From positions 124,001 to 188,000 of the forward strand of contig JAHGAU010000013.1 in assembly GCA_019925105.1 (NCBI GenBank): DNA of 64,000 bases, read 5' to 3'. Position numbers and translations under genes: made by a program. The notes under the pieces are model-generated. The model was not told the origin of the DNA, did not search any database, and was given only the letters and a program-made list of their open reading frames with translations. Positions 25,701 through 35,699 of the stretch are shown piece by piece (position 1 is the stretch's first letter; each line of letters starts with the position of its first letter). Source of the DNA: Niebla homalea (lineage: Eukaryota; Ascomycota; Lecanoromycetes; Lecanorales; Ramalinaceae).

Positions 25701-26780
25701 TTCTATTTAAGGCTACTTTATACTGTTAATTCATAGATAATACCATAGTCTTTAAGGTAGTCTTAAAAGTCCTTCAATATATATTCACCCCCGTTATTTA
25801 CCCGTAAACACCTGATTTTCTGGTTAATAGTCTTATATTTAACTTAAAATTGCTTGAATTTACGGGCTACATCCGACTTATAGATTACCGGGTAAACTTC
25901 TAATATATGGGTAAAGTCGTCCCGGAAAGTAATAAAATATTTAATTATATTAAAGCCCACCGGCTTAATAAACCCCGTAACGTTCGAGTAAATAAACTCT
26001 AGCGGAGTAGTCCCTAACTTAAGATGTCCCTTATAAAGTTAAGAGGTTATCTTATTAAAAACGTAATATATATACGCTACCTCCTTTAAGGGCTCTTTTT
26101 ACTCCTTTCGTTTACGCTTAAGGGATATCCCTGTCGACACCATAGTTAACTTAACGATAGACTGGGGGCTGAGATGCCCTATTTTTATATATTAAGTTAA
26201 TATATCGTTTAATACGTTAAATGCCGCTATTATTAGCTAAAGTAATACCTAGAGATTTAATATAAAGAGCTATCCCCACCGGGAGCATATAAATTTACCG
26301 GATCCTTTAGTTATTATCCGTTTGACCCGGGAAGTCACTATTTCGGCTTTATTATCCAGGAGCTAAATCTCTAAAAGGAAATTCACTTTATTATCGGGGG
26401 AGTAAATAGAGTTTAAAAACTCGATTATTACCTTCCTCCCGTTGATATTGTAGGTTACCCGGGCGGTACCAATATTACCCGTATAGTTAATTCGCGTTAA
26501 ACCTGGCTTTAAGGATGCCATTTAATAAGGCTAAAGGTCGTTGCCGAAGAATTCTTTCTGGTAAAAGAGGTATTTATTATAACTGCTGTCCAGGATTACC
26601 AGCTTTTATAAATTAACTGGGTTAACGGATATTATTATATATTTAAACTTAACGTCTACGTTTATTATATTGTAAACCTCCCCTAAAACCGACAGATTTA
26701 CCGGTATAATAATGGTAATAACTTCCTTAGTCTTCGGCTTCTTTAACCCCCGGTATAGCGTCTTAATCCTTTTCTTAGGG
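22800..26780 (-). pseudogene. Copia-2 pol: protease, integrase, reverse transcriptase, RNase H (degraded)
   Basis: Read on the - strand, integrase shows YSNVTGFIKP at about 25,962-25,990, where Copia-1 keeps Asp (YSDV). It is followed by the NIIKYFITFRDDF block. Reverse transcriptase lies at about 25,000-23,950. Its active site at 24,274-24,303 reads ALYVDNILIT, so one of the two catalytic Asp is lost, whereas Copia-1 has lost both. RNase H should be at about 23,800-23,300, and a short repeat array at 23,215-23,285 follows. Protease should lie at about 26,550-26,750 but its Asp-Ser-Gly box was not identified. Stops are fewer than in Copia-1 but still prevent expression. Confidence 0.85.
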
Positions 26781-28980
26781 TGAAGAACCTAGTAGTTACT
26801 TTCCGAGTACCTGTTATTACGGCCTTTTACGGTGTAATAATTACACTTCTAACTACTATATTCAACAAAGGACCGCTTATTATTAACCTTCGGAACTGCT
26901 GGATATAACCATAAAGTAATATTAACGCGGGCTGTATTAACCTGTAATTCTTTATTAATAGCTCTTAATATAACCTCGTTAAAACTGAGAGAATTTTAGC
27001 TTAGGATGGTCTAATTTTAGGTTAAGTTGGTATAAAAATATTATTAACCGTTACTAAGACCGAGTAAGAAAAATTAAATAGTTATTAAGTTAAAGACTTT
27101 ATATAACTTATCGATAATTAACATTTCGGCAATATACTTACGGAATTTACGGGCAAATTAATCGACCGTTTCATTTAGACCTTTTATTATCATTTTAAAC
27201 TCCCGGATTAGCTTAGTATATAAGCCTGAACCTTAAGGTTTAAAATGGGTAATAAAAGTGGTCCAGATTTCTTCAGTCGTATCCAATTTATCCATAAGGT
27301 AACGTATATTATCTTTATAGCGGGTCTTAATAACTGTTGCAGTCCGGAGTTTATCCCTAGCAATTATAAACTCATAAAGGTTATTAAGGACTAACCAGTC
27401 CTTAACTTGCCGGTGCTATAATATCTATTAACGCTACTCGACCAATAACGGTATTATGCCAAGGAGAAACTCTTAAAAGCGGAGTTTTTAGTTTTAAAGG
27501 TCATCTTTAATGAGAAAATAAAAACTCAAAGTCCCTAAACTAATACTTACGCGCGAAGAAATATTAATCACTTAATTAGATTTAGACTTAAGGCTAGGAC
27601 TAAATAAGAAGTCCGATAGGTTTTTTAATTCCGAAGATTCAGATTCTGACCAATACTTAATTAACGAGTCGTTTAAGGGTAGGGGATATTCCGTATTAAA
27701 TAACGGGATCCAGCCTTCTACCCTTAAATGGAGCTTAAAGATTAATTCGTTAAGCGGTGGTATTAAAGGTTCTTTAAATACCTCTAAGCCGAAGCTATCG
27801 TAAGACTTCGGCGTAAACGGGGGTAAATACTCCCTGTCTACGTCTTCGGCTACCTCCTAAGTAGTCCTTCGGTTTTCTTTCCGAAGGTCTCTTAAATAGA
27901 AACGGAAGAATTTACTCTTAACCTAACGGTAAAAGGCAACAAGAAGATTTCCGTACCAATAAAGCGGAGTAATAATATGTTCAGGGGTTTTAATAATAAA
28001 GCCTGAATTCTAAATAAAGTTTGGTCTATCTCGATTAATAACAAACCGAAACTTCGTAGATATCTAGGTTATCTTTATGCCTTTTCGAAATTGCTCGCCC
28101 CCTTGCGCTTAATGCAGTACGGAGAGCCAATTTCTATAATTAATTGCCGCTCCTTACTTTAAAGGCTACAATTTCTACTCGTAATTACCTTACCCTTAAT
28201 CTTCCGGGCGTTAATTAAACTGAGTAGCCTTCCGGGCCAATCAGGATACAAAGGATTCGGTAACTAGTTCCTAGCCTCCCTTTTTAAAACGTGGAATCTT
28301 AGTCTAAGTAAATAAACTTCCTTCTCCTTAGATTTAATCCTTAAAAATAATCCCAATTAAGTGATTCTAAGGGTAAAACTAAGTCGTATCCTTGCTATGC
28401 AATTAAAGTTGCCGTTTCAGAAATAAGAGTTCGTTTTAGAAATAAGATTTTTCGTTATAAAAAGTGAAAGTTTAAAGTTTTCTAACTCTATAACGTTCCG
28501 TAATCCTTATAAAAGGTCTTAATTAAGTGATCTTAACGGCGGAACAGGGTTAAAAATCCTTTAAGTTGTAAAGAAAATTTAGATCGGGTAAAGATTTCTC
28601 GTTATAATTATGAGATTTAAGGGTCTAGACTTTAAAGAGTTCAGTTAAGGTTGAAATTTCTTAGTTAAGACCTTTATTAAAGCTCCGTTTAACGCTTTAT
28701 ATTATAGAGCCGAAACCCCTATATATAGCCGGTTTCCGGCGTATAGGTGCCGGCGTATAGCTAGCTTATAAAACTGGGAAATAAGTATTTATGCTTTTAA
28801 TTAATAAACACGTATACCCCGGTAATAATAAGGTTAAGGCATCTTGTCCTTATAGAATTTCAGATTATTAAGTTATTAACTGGCTCTATAGCTTAAAAAT
28901 CGTAGTTTAATAATATTCTTAAATAGAATACTTCTATCTTTTAAGTGCATTTTGTACGGTAAGATCTCCACATTATAGTT
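26780..28980 (-). pseudogene. Copia-2 gag (degraded)
   Basis: On the - strand, about 26,790-26,850 reads CNYYTVKGRNN, then SESNYWVLHP. This is the copia nucleocapsid pattern C-x2-C-x4-H...CW-x-LHP, with the second Cys and the later Cys changed to Tyr and His changed to Arg. The spacing to the last Cys is longer than the usual four residues, in both family members. Upstream sequence up to the primer-binding site is the rest of gag and the leader. I could not fix the start codon. Confidence 0.7.
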
Positions 28981-29030
28981 ATGAAATTAAACAAAAAAAA
29001 GGTGTCCCTGTAGGGCATCGCCATCGTAAA

Positions 29031-29045
29031 GCCGGGCTTATAACC
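29031..29045 (-). other. Copia-2 primer-binding site (half-tRNA type)
   Basis: On the - strand GGTTATAAGCCCGGC follows the 5' LTR without a gap. It fits the complement of the initiator tRNA-Met anticodon arm (GGTTATGAGCCCAGC in many eukaryotes, recalled rather than searched). The TGA-to-TAA change is a RIP-type change. Confidence 0.75.
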
Positions 29046-29197
29046 TCTTGAAATATAAGGTATAAGTTACTTAATTATTTCCTAAGTATAAAAGTGCGAC
29101 TAAGTACTCCTATATCCTAACTATCCCAATCGGGTTTAGCTTCGGATCATATCTAATCTACCCGACTGCCGGGTAACGAATGTGAGTACTTTCAACA
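29046..29197 (-). repeat. Copia-2 5' LTR (152 bp)
   Basis: On the - strand it starts TGTTGAAAGTACTCACATTC and ends TTTCAAGA next to the primer-binding site. Confidence 0.92.
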
Positions 29198-29202
29198 AAA
29201 TT
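29198..29202. repeat. Target-site duplication of Copia-2, right copy (AAATT)
   Basis: Exact repeat of 22,610-22,614. Confidence 0.8.
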
Positions 29203-29754
29203 AAAAGGTTATTATTTTTTATAATTATCTTAAAATAATTAAAGAGGATTTATTTATTTTACCGGATAAATTTAAAGCTTATACGCTTTTTATAAAGTTA
29301 TTATTAAACTTAAAATCTAAAATTATTTTTATTAAGAATATCCTAAGTACTTATAACGTTATTATAACGGCGGTTATTATATAAAAAAGAAACTTAAAAC
29401 GTTTTACTATAACTATTATTATTAACGTTAACCGTTTAATTAATAAAAATAAATTTCTTAATAATAAAATATTAAGGCTTAAGAATAATAACATAAAGCC
29501 GGGTTATTCCGTTAAGGTTAATAATTAACGTAATAAGAAACGTAAAGTTAAATTAAAATTTAATTTAATATATAAACATCTTAAATATTATATTTATTAT
29601 AAAAAGGGCTGTATTTCGCTTAATTATCTTAAAAAAGATAACGTTAAGCTTATAACTATAAGTATTATAAATAAGAAGTACGTTAAGTTAAAAAACGTTA
29701 ATATTTCGGTAACGTTTTAAGGCCAAAGTTAAAATAAAGACCAATAAAAGTTAA
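29203..29754 (+). pseudogene. Gypsy-2 gag, C-terminal part with zinc knuckle remnant
   Basis: About 29,570-29,630 translates to KHLKYYIYYKKGCISLNYLKK. The spacing fits C-x2-C-x4-H-x4-C of a gypsy nucleocapsid, with the first, second and last Cys read as Tyr (TGY to TAY) and a Cys at the His position. The frame is otherwise broken. The segment is bounded by the Copia-2 duplication on the left and the short LTR element on the right. Confidence 0.65.
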
Positions 29755-29759
29755 CTTTA
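29755..29759. repeat. Target-site duplication of the short LTR element, left copy (CTTTA)
   Basis: CTTTA recurs at 31,014-31,018 directly after the second LTR. Confidence 0.85.
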
Positions 29760-29943
29760 TATTACGTGCAAGCAGCAGGCACTACGAATATCTCATTATG
29801 GTTTACGGTACTAACGATTATGGTAGCTTAAGTAGCCTAGCGTCTTAATATACGCATATATCTCTAGCAATACCGTTCATTATTGCAATGGAGGCAGTTA
29901 CCACTCCACCCTCAATACCTGCACTTCGTCTTTTTCCCTAATA
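29760..29943. repeat. Short LTR element, left LTR (184 bp)
   Basis: Nearly gapless match to 30,830-31,013. The last 60 bases, including AGGCAGTTACCACTCCACCC, are almost the same in both copies and unmutated. The inner end reads CCCTAATA for CCCTGACA. Confidence 0.88.
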
Positions 29944-30318
29944 AATAGTAGTAATAGCTGAGTTTCAATTCTACTTATATCGCTATACATAAGAGGGACC
30001 ATAGACATACCCTTACCGATACCGTCTTACCGATACCAGCGGCAGACTATAGTACGTAAAGTATTAAATATGACTTCCCGGCACCCTTTAGTTTAACGGA
30101 CTATATAACTGTACCTGGCTTTATAAACCAGTAGATAATACGCTCTCCTTTTGGTAGATTAAATCCTTACTTTCAAAGACCGTAAATACGGTAGTCTTAG
30201 CTATTAACCCCACCTCTGGACTCAGTGCTTATAACGAGCAATAAAGACTTTATATTTAAAGGTCGATAGGGACGTAAATCAGGCATAACGGGTAGAGAAG
30301 GATACTTTAAACATACGT

Positions 30319-30440
30319 TATAGGGTCGGTACAAAGACCTTACCACTATATGCCATAGGGTCGGCATAAGGACCTCTTATAATACCTATACGCTTTACGG
30401 TTAGCATAAAAACTATATAAGGAGTATATATTACCGTAAC
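30319..30440. repeat. Three diverged copies of an approx. 40-bp motif inside the short LTR element
   Basis: TATAGGGTCGGTACAAAGACC at about 30,319 is followed by CATAGGGTCGGCATAAGGACC at about 30,354 and a worn third version, ACGGTTAGCATAAAAACTA, at about 30,397. Function unknown; possibly a structured packaging region. Confidence 0.5.
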
Positions 30441-30829
30441 GGTAAGAATAAGTTATTACTTAATTTATAATATATAATACTTACGGCTTAATTAATTAAT
30501 TACTAAAAGTAAAAATAAAGGATATAAGTAAGGGTAATAAGGACGTATATTTACCCGGTAAAATTACGGAGATTTCATTTTTAAACGATTTAGTTTAAAT
30601 TTAATCGCTTAAAATCTACGATTATTTCCCGGGTTACGGTCCCGTTTAATTCTCATTAATATTATTATTTACCTTACCTTATTTATTAATAACTATATAC
30701 TTAAATAATATTATTTATATACTTAAGGCTTATTCTTAATTATCTTTATTATTAAGGCTATGAAAATTTATAATATTTTATAATAAATAGTTTAACGTGG
30801 GCGTTAACTTTTTATTTTTTATAGGTACT

Positions 30830-31013
30830 TATTACGTATAAGTAATAGGCACTATGAATATCTTATTATGGTTTACGGTATTAACGATTATAATGGCTTA
30901 AGTAGCCTAGCGTCTTGGTATACGTATATATATCTAGCAATACCGTTTATAGTTGCAATGGAGGCAGTTACCACTCCACCCTCAATACCTGCACTTCGTC
31001 TTTTTCCCTGACA
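30830..31013. repeat. Short LTR element, right LTR (184 bp)
   Basis: Starts TATTACGTATAAGTAATAGG and ends TTTTTCCCTGACA, followed by CTTTA. Differences from the left copy are mostly transitions. Confidence 0.88.
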
Positions 31014-31018
31014 CTTTA
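31014..31018. repeat. Target-site duplication of the short LTR element, right copy (CTTTA)
   Basis: Exact repeat of 29,755-29,759. Confidence 0.85.
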
Positions 31019-33821
31019 CCTTTTATATTAAAAATTAAATAAAACTTAAGGATAATTAATAATTACTTATAATATTATTAAATATAAAAGTTTAAATAAA
31101 TTTAATTTTATAATAATTTATAATTTAATAAAACTTATAGCTTACCCCCGCCATCTTACTATAGGTTAAGTTCTTCAATAATAATAAAATCTATTATTAT
31201 AAGGTTTATTAACTATAATATAATTTTATTAATAATTAAAAATAAGTAAAACTATATAAAATACTTTTTTATATTATAGATTAAAACGGATTAAACGTAA
31301 TTCTGGGTTTCCTTATATTAAAGTCCCTTAAAATTATATTTAATCCGGTAATTTAATTAATAACGTTTTAAGGTTAAGTTTAATAATTTATAAATTAATA
31401 ACGTTTAAAAGTTTAATTAAAGTTTAATAAAAATTAATAATATCTTTATAATCGTATATATTAACGTAATAATAACGCTTTTAAAAGAAACACTATAAGG
31501 CCTTATTTAAGGTTCTATAAATATAACTATAATATAAAAATTTATTAATTTAATTATTCCGTAAGAATTATATAATTAACTTAAATAAAAAAAAGTTATT
31601 TCATAAACCTTTATATAATTTATTTAAAACTAAGTTAACGGAACTCCGGTAATATCTTAATAATATTTTAACCCGGGGTTAAATTTATTACTTAACGTCC
31701 TTTATAAGTGCCTTTATTTTTTTTATTTTAAAAAAGGATAACGGCCTTTATTTCTATATAAATTATTAAAGTTTAAATACGGTTATCGTTAAAAATCGAT
31801 ATTTATTACCTTTAATTATTAAGATTTTTAACCGGTTAAATAACTCCTTATATTTTATTAAGTTAAACTTTAAGCATACTTATTACCGGCTTTAAATTAA
31901 GTAAAATAATAAATAAAAGATAGTATTCCGTATATATTATAATTATTTTAAGTATTTAATTATATTATTTAAATTAATAAATATCTTAATAACTTTTTAA
32001 GCTTATATTAATCGAGCCTTTATTGATTTTATTAACGTAATTTATATAATTTATCTTAATAATATCCTTATCTTTAATTAAAAGTTAACGGATTATTAAC
32101 GTTATATTAAATAAGTCCTTAATTAATTACGTTAATTTTAATTTTATATTAACTTAAAAAAATATTAATTTAATATTATTTAAGTTAAGTTCTTAGGATC
32201 TATAGTCTTTATAAAAAGGATATAAATTAATTAAGAACGTATTAAGGTAATTAAAGGTTAATTTACCTTAAAGATTTACCGGGATATTTAGGTTTTTTTA
32301 AGGTTTTCTAACTTTTATAAACGTTTTATTTATAAATACTTAAGGATAACCAAACTTTTAATAAGTTTACTTAAGGATAATAAAGAAGGAAAGAAGGCTA
32401 GGTTATTAAAGTAAAATAACGCGGTAACGGCGGCGTTTAACCGGTTACGTAATATATTTAATAATATGCTATTACTCCGTTACTTTAACTTAAAAAAAAG
32501 GGTATAAATAAAGACCGATACGTTTAATTTTATTATTACCAATATTTTATTTTAATAGTTTAAAAAGGATTATTAATATTGAATAGCCTATTAATCTTAA
32601 AAAATATAACCTATTAAATAAAATTATAAAATATATAATTAAAAGCTTTTTATTATTATTATAACGTTTAAGTAATAATGTTATTATTTAAAAAGAAACG
32701 TTAAAATTATTTAAATATAAACGGATTATAATAACCTTTAAGGGTTTATAAAGTAATTAACTTTAAGCTTATATTAAATTAAATAAACCTTAAAACTTAT
32801 TAATTATAATTTTAAAGTATTTTATTATTAAGGTAAAATAAACTTTATTAAGTTATTATTAAAACGTTTAGATTATAAAAGAGTTTTACCTTCTAATATT
32901 ACTTTTCTATTTATATTATAGAATAAGCTTATTTTTTAATTAAAAAAGTTACTGGAACGTTAGCGGGCTATAGCTATAAGCTATATACCTTTATTTATAT
33001 TAAAAAATATTTAAGTTATTATCTTACGGAAGAAAATACGTTAATTACTTAAAAACGCTTATAAAAAATTAATCTTAATATAATGGCTTATTAAAAATTT
33101 ATAGGTTAATAATAAGTTTACTTATAAAATTAAGGAAATTACCGTTAAGTTAATTAAAGATTATTTACGATTTAACGAAGCTTAAAATATTAATCTAATT
33201 AACCTTATTAACTATAATAACCGGTTATACGTCCTTAAAAACGGTATAATTTAAAAAAAAATTAATTAACAAATATTATGACGATAAGTTAATAAGTTAT
33301 TTTAATATTAATAAAACTTATAAATTATTAACTTAGAAATATTATTAAAATGGTTTAAAAGTTTAAATAATAACTTACGTTAAAATATATAATATATATT
33401 AAAGAGTTAAGGTATACTATTATCGCCCTTATAATAAATTAATTTAACTTTCTTTTTTAATATAACCTTAAAAAAGTTAATTATAAACTTTATTATTAAT
33501 TTACTTTTTAATAAACATAAGGGGTAAGTTTATAACTTAATCTTAATAATTATAAACCGTTATATAAAGATATATCGTTATTTATTTACGATAAAAAGTA
33601 TAAACGTTATTATATTAATTAAATTATTATTTAAGGAGGTATTCTTTAAATATAATATATTAAACGGGATCGTTACTGATAAAAACTTAATTTTTATGAG
33701 TAATTATTAAAATTTAATATATTATTATTTAAAGATAATACGTAAACTTAATACCGTATTTTACCCTTAAATTAATAAATAAATTAAACGTTAAAATTAA
33801 GGAATAAAATAATACTTAAGA
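31019..33821 (+). pseudogene. Gypsy-2 pol: protease, reverse transcriptase, RNase H, integrase (degraded)
   Basis: The RT palm is clear. About 31,960-32,080 reads YLLINTLITF, then AYINRAFIDFINVIYIIYLNNILIFN. The second stretch is the QxxINxxLxDLLD...VVYLDDILIFS block of Ty3/gypsy elements, with both catalytic Asp changed to Asn (32,037-32,078). RNase H follows, then integrase. Near 33,780 the frame reaches the end of the integrase core, IKR...IK-YLR, where LINE L3 interrupts it. Protease should lie at the start of this segment but was not identified. RT before integrase and the continuing chromodomain define a chromovirus. Confidence 0.85.
33808..33821. repeat. Target-site duplication of L3, left copy (14 bp)
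   Basis: AATAATACTTAAGA recurs exactly at 39,588-39,601 after the (AATC)n tail. Confidence 0.88.
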
Positions 33822-33841
33822 GATAATAGCGGAAGAAAATG

Positions 33842-35680
33842 ATGGCGACGAATAACGGGACCCCAGAGGTTAAAAACGATATACGTATATATAGCTTAAA
33901 TAATAATAAGGATAATACCTTAAATGCAATAAGCGGAAGCAGAATAATAATAAAAATAAAGGGGGAGGAAAGGTAAGTAACCTAAGTTAATAAAAACGGT
34001 AATAAATCGTATAAATAACGTAATAAATATAAGATAAAAAAGCCTTAAATTAAATAGGGAACCTATAATTAATAAGATACGTATAAAAAGACGTATATAA
34101 CGTATAAAGATATTATTATAAAGGGTAATAAATAAAAAGCAGAAGGGATAAAGATAATACGCGGGGACGGATAAAAGGTAAGCGGAAACGTAAAAAACTT
34201 TATTAAATATATATAAATTAAAAGAAAACTAAGTAAAAATAAGAAAATATTAAGTAAATAAAAATAAATTATGAAAAAAGATAATTATTAAATACGCGGG
34301 GGAAAAATAAAAAAAAAGAAACGGTAAAAACGTTAAAAGGTTTCTTTATAACTATATAGAAAGATATTACGTTAAAGATCTAATTAATATTATAAATCGG
34401 ATTACGGGGAATAAAAGACTTTTACGTAAATATAGGGAGAAATTTAAAAAAATTAAAAAAATTACGTAAAGCTTAAAAGACGGTAATAAGGACGTAAACG
34501 GACGGAAATAAAAAAAGATAAAAAAAATACATATAAAGCAAAAGAATAATAAAGGAGGCTTTAAAGAAAAAAGCGGGAATAAATTAAATAATAAAAACTA
34601 TAAAAATAATACCGGCGTTAACGGTAAAAAAGATAAAGGCGGAAAAAAAATAATAACGTTAAAAAAAACGAGGATAATAACCGTATAATTATTAAGTAAA
34701 AAGGAAAAAAATATAACGGTAAAAATAAACCTATTATAATTAATAAAAATATTTAAGGTAATAGGAAAACTATTAATAAAGTAAATTATTATAATATATA
34801 AACTATAAAGTGGCGATATCTTTTTTAATATAATCTTATTAAAGGCGAAAAAAAGGCTAAAAAAGTTAAAAGGATAGGCCGGTAAAAAAGGGTATAAAAT
34901 AATAGAAGTATTAAGATAATCCTTTATTATTACGGTAAACGGGATATACTTAATAAGGTTTATAGGGGAAAAAAAGGAAATTATTTTAAAGCGGATAAAG
35001 AAGGAGAATACGGTCTTTTACCTTAAATTAAAAATCGTTAATTATAGTCTTTTTTTTATAATAAAAAAGTTAAATATTTTTAATTATATAAAAAGATATT
35101 TTATAATTATCTTAAACGTAACGTTAATAAGGATATATAATAATATTCTTAATAAAAAGGTAATAAAGGGTAAATCCGTTAAATTAATAAGATTTTAAAA
35201 CCGGGTAGCGGATATTTATTAATACTTTAAATATTAAAAATATAAATATATTATTATAAAATACTTTAATAATATAAAATACGTAATATATATTAAAGGG
35301 TATAATACGTATAAATACGTTAATTTAATAATAAAAAGTTTAATAAAAAAACGCATTAAAATACGCGGTATACGGTAATAATAATTACTTAATATAGGAT
35401 TTATAATATATAATAAAAGTGAAAAAGATTTAACGTAAAAAGATTAGGATAACGGTTAAGGTTTAACGTTATAACTTATATAAACTTAAACCGGTAAAAT
35501 AATTAAAAACGGTCTTAAAATATAAATAAAGTTTATTAAACGGAAAAAAGTAAAACGTAATAATTAATAATATAAAAAAAAGAAGTTTATAATAATATTA
35601 ACCTTTAAGGCCGGTTATTTAACCGGGATTATTATTATAATAAGAAGATTAAAATAAATAATATTTAACCTTAAAAAAAG
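33842..35680 (+). pseudogene. L3 ORF1 (degraded)
   Basis: Starts MATNNGTPEV at the 5' tip, like L2, L5 and L6. A frame of some 45 codons follows before the first stops. The conserved block homologous to L5 43,979-44,167 lies near 35,010-35,190. Role as for L2 ORF1: RNA-binding protein of a Tad1-like element. Confidence 0.65.
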
Positions 35681-35699
35681 ATTATCTATATAAATAAAA

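Larger units (their letters stand above)
22615..29197 (-). mobile_element. Copia-2: same family as Copia-1, lightly mutated
   Basis: 6,583 bp with two 152-bp LTRs and AAATT on both sides. The orientation is - (primer-binding site at 29,031-29,045, polypurine tract at 22,767-22,780). It inserted into Gypsy-2 gag. GC content is visibly higher than in its surroundings, and several catalytic residues survive, so it was exposed to less RIP than Copia-1. It still has no long open frame. Short + strand frames at 23,418-23,615 and 23,989-24,183 are antisense to pol and are not genes. Confidence 0.93.
29760..31013. mobile_element. Short non-autonomous LTR retrotransposon (TRIM-like), 1,254 bp
   Basis: Two direct 184-bp LTRs enclose only 886 bp with no recognisable gag or pol, and a 5-bp duplication (CTTTA) flanks the whole. 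This is the architecture of terminal-repeat retrotransposons in miniature. The LTR termini, TGTTACG (mutated to TATTACG) and TCCCTGACA, match those of Gypsy-1, so a Gypsy-1-like element may have supplied the enzymes. The interior has a GC-richer left part (29,944-30,430) and an AT-rich right part. No clear polypurine tract is visible, so strand is left open. It inserted into Gypsy-2 after the gag zinc knuckle. Confidence 0.82.
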
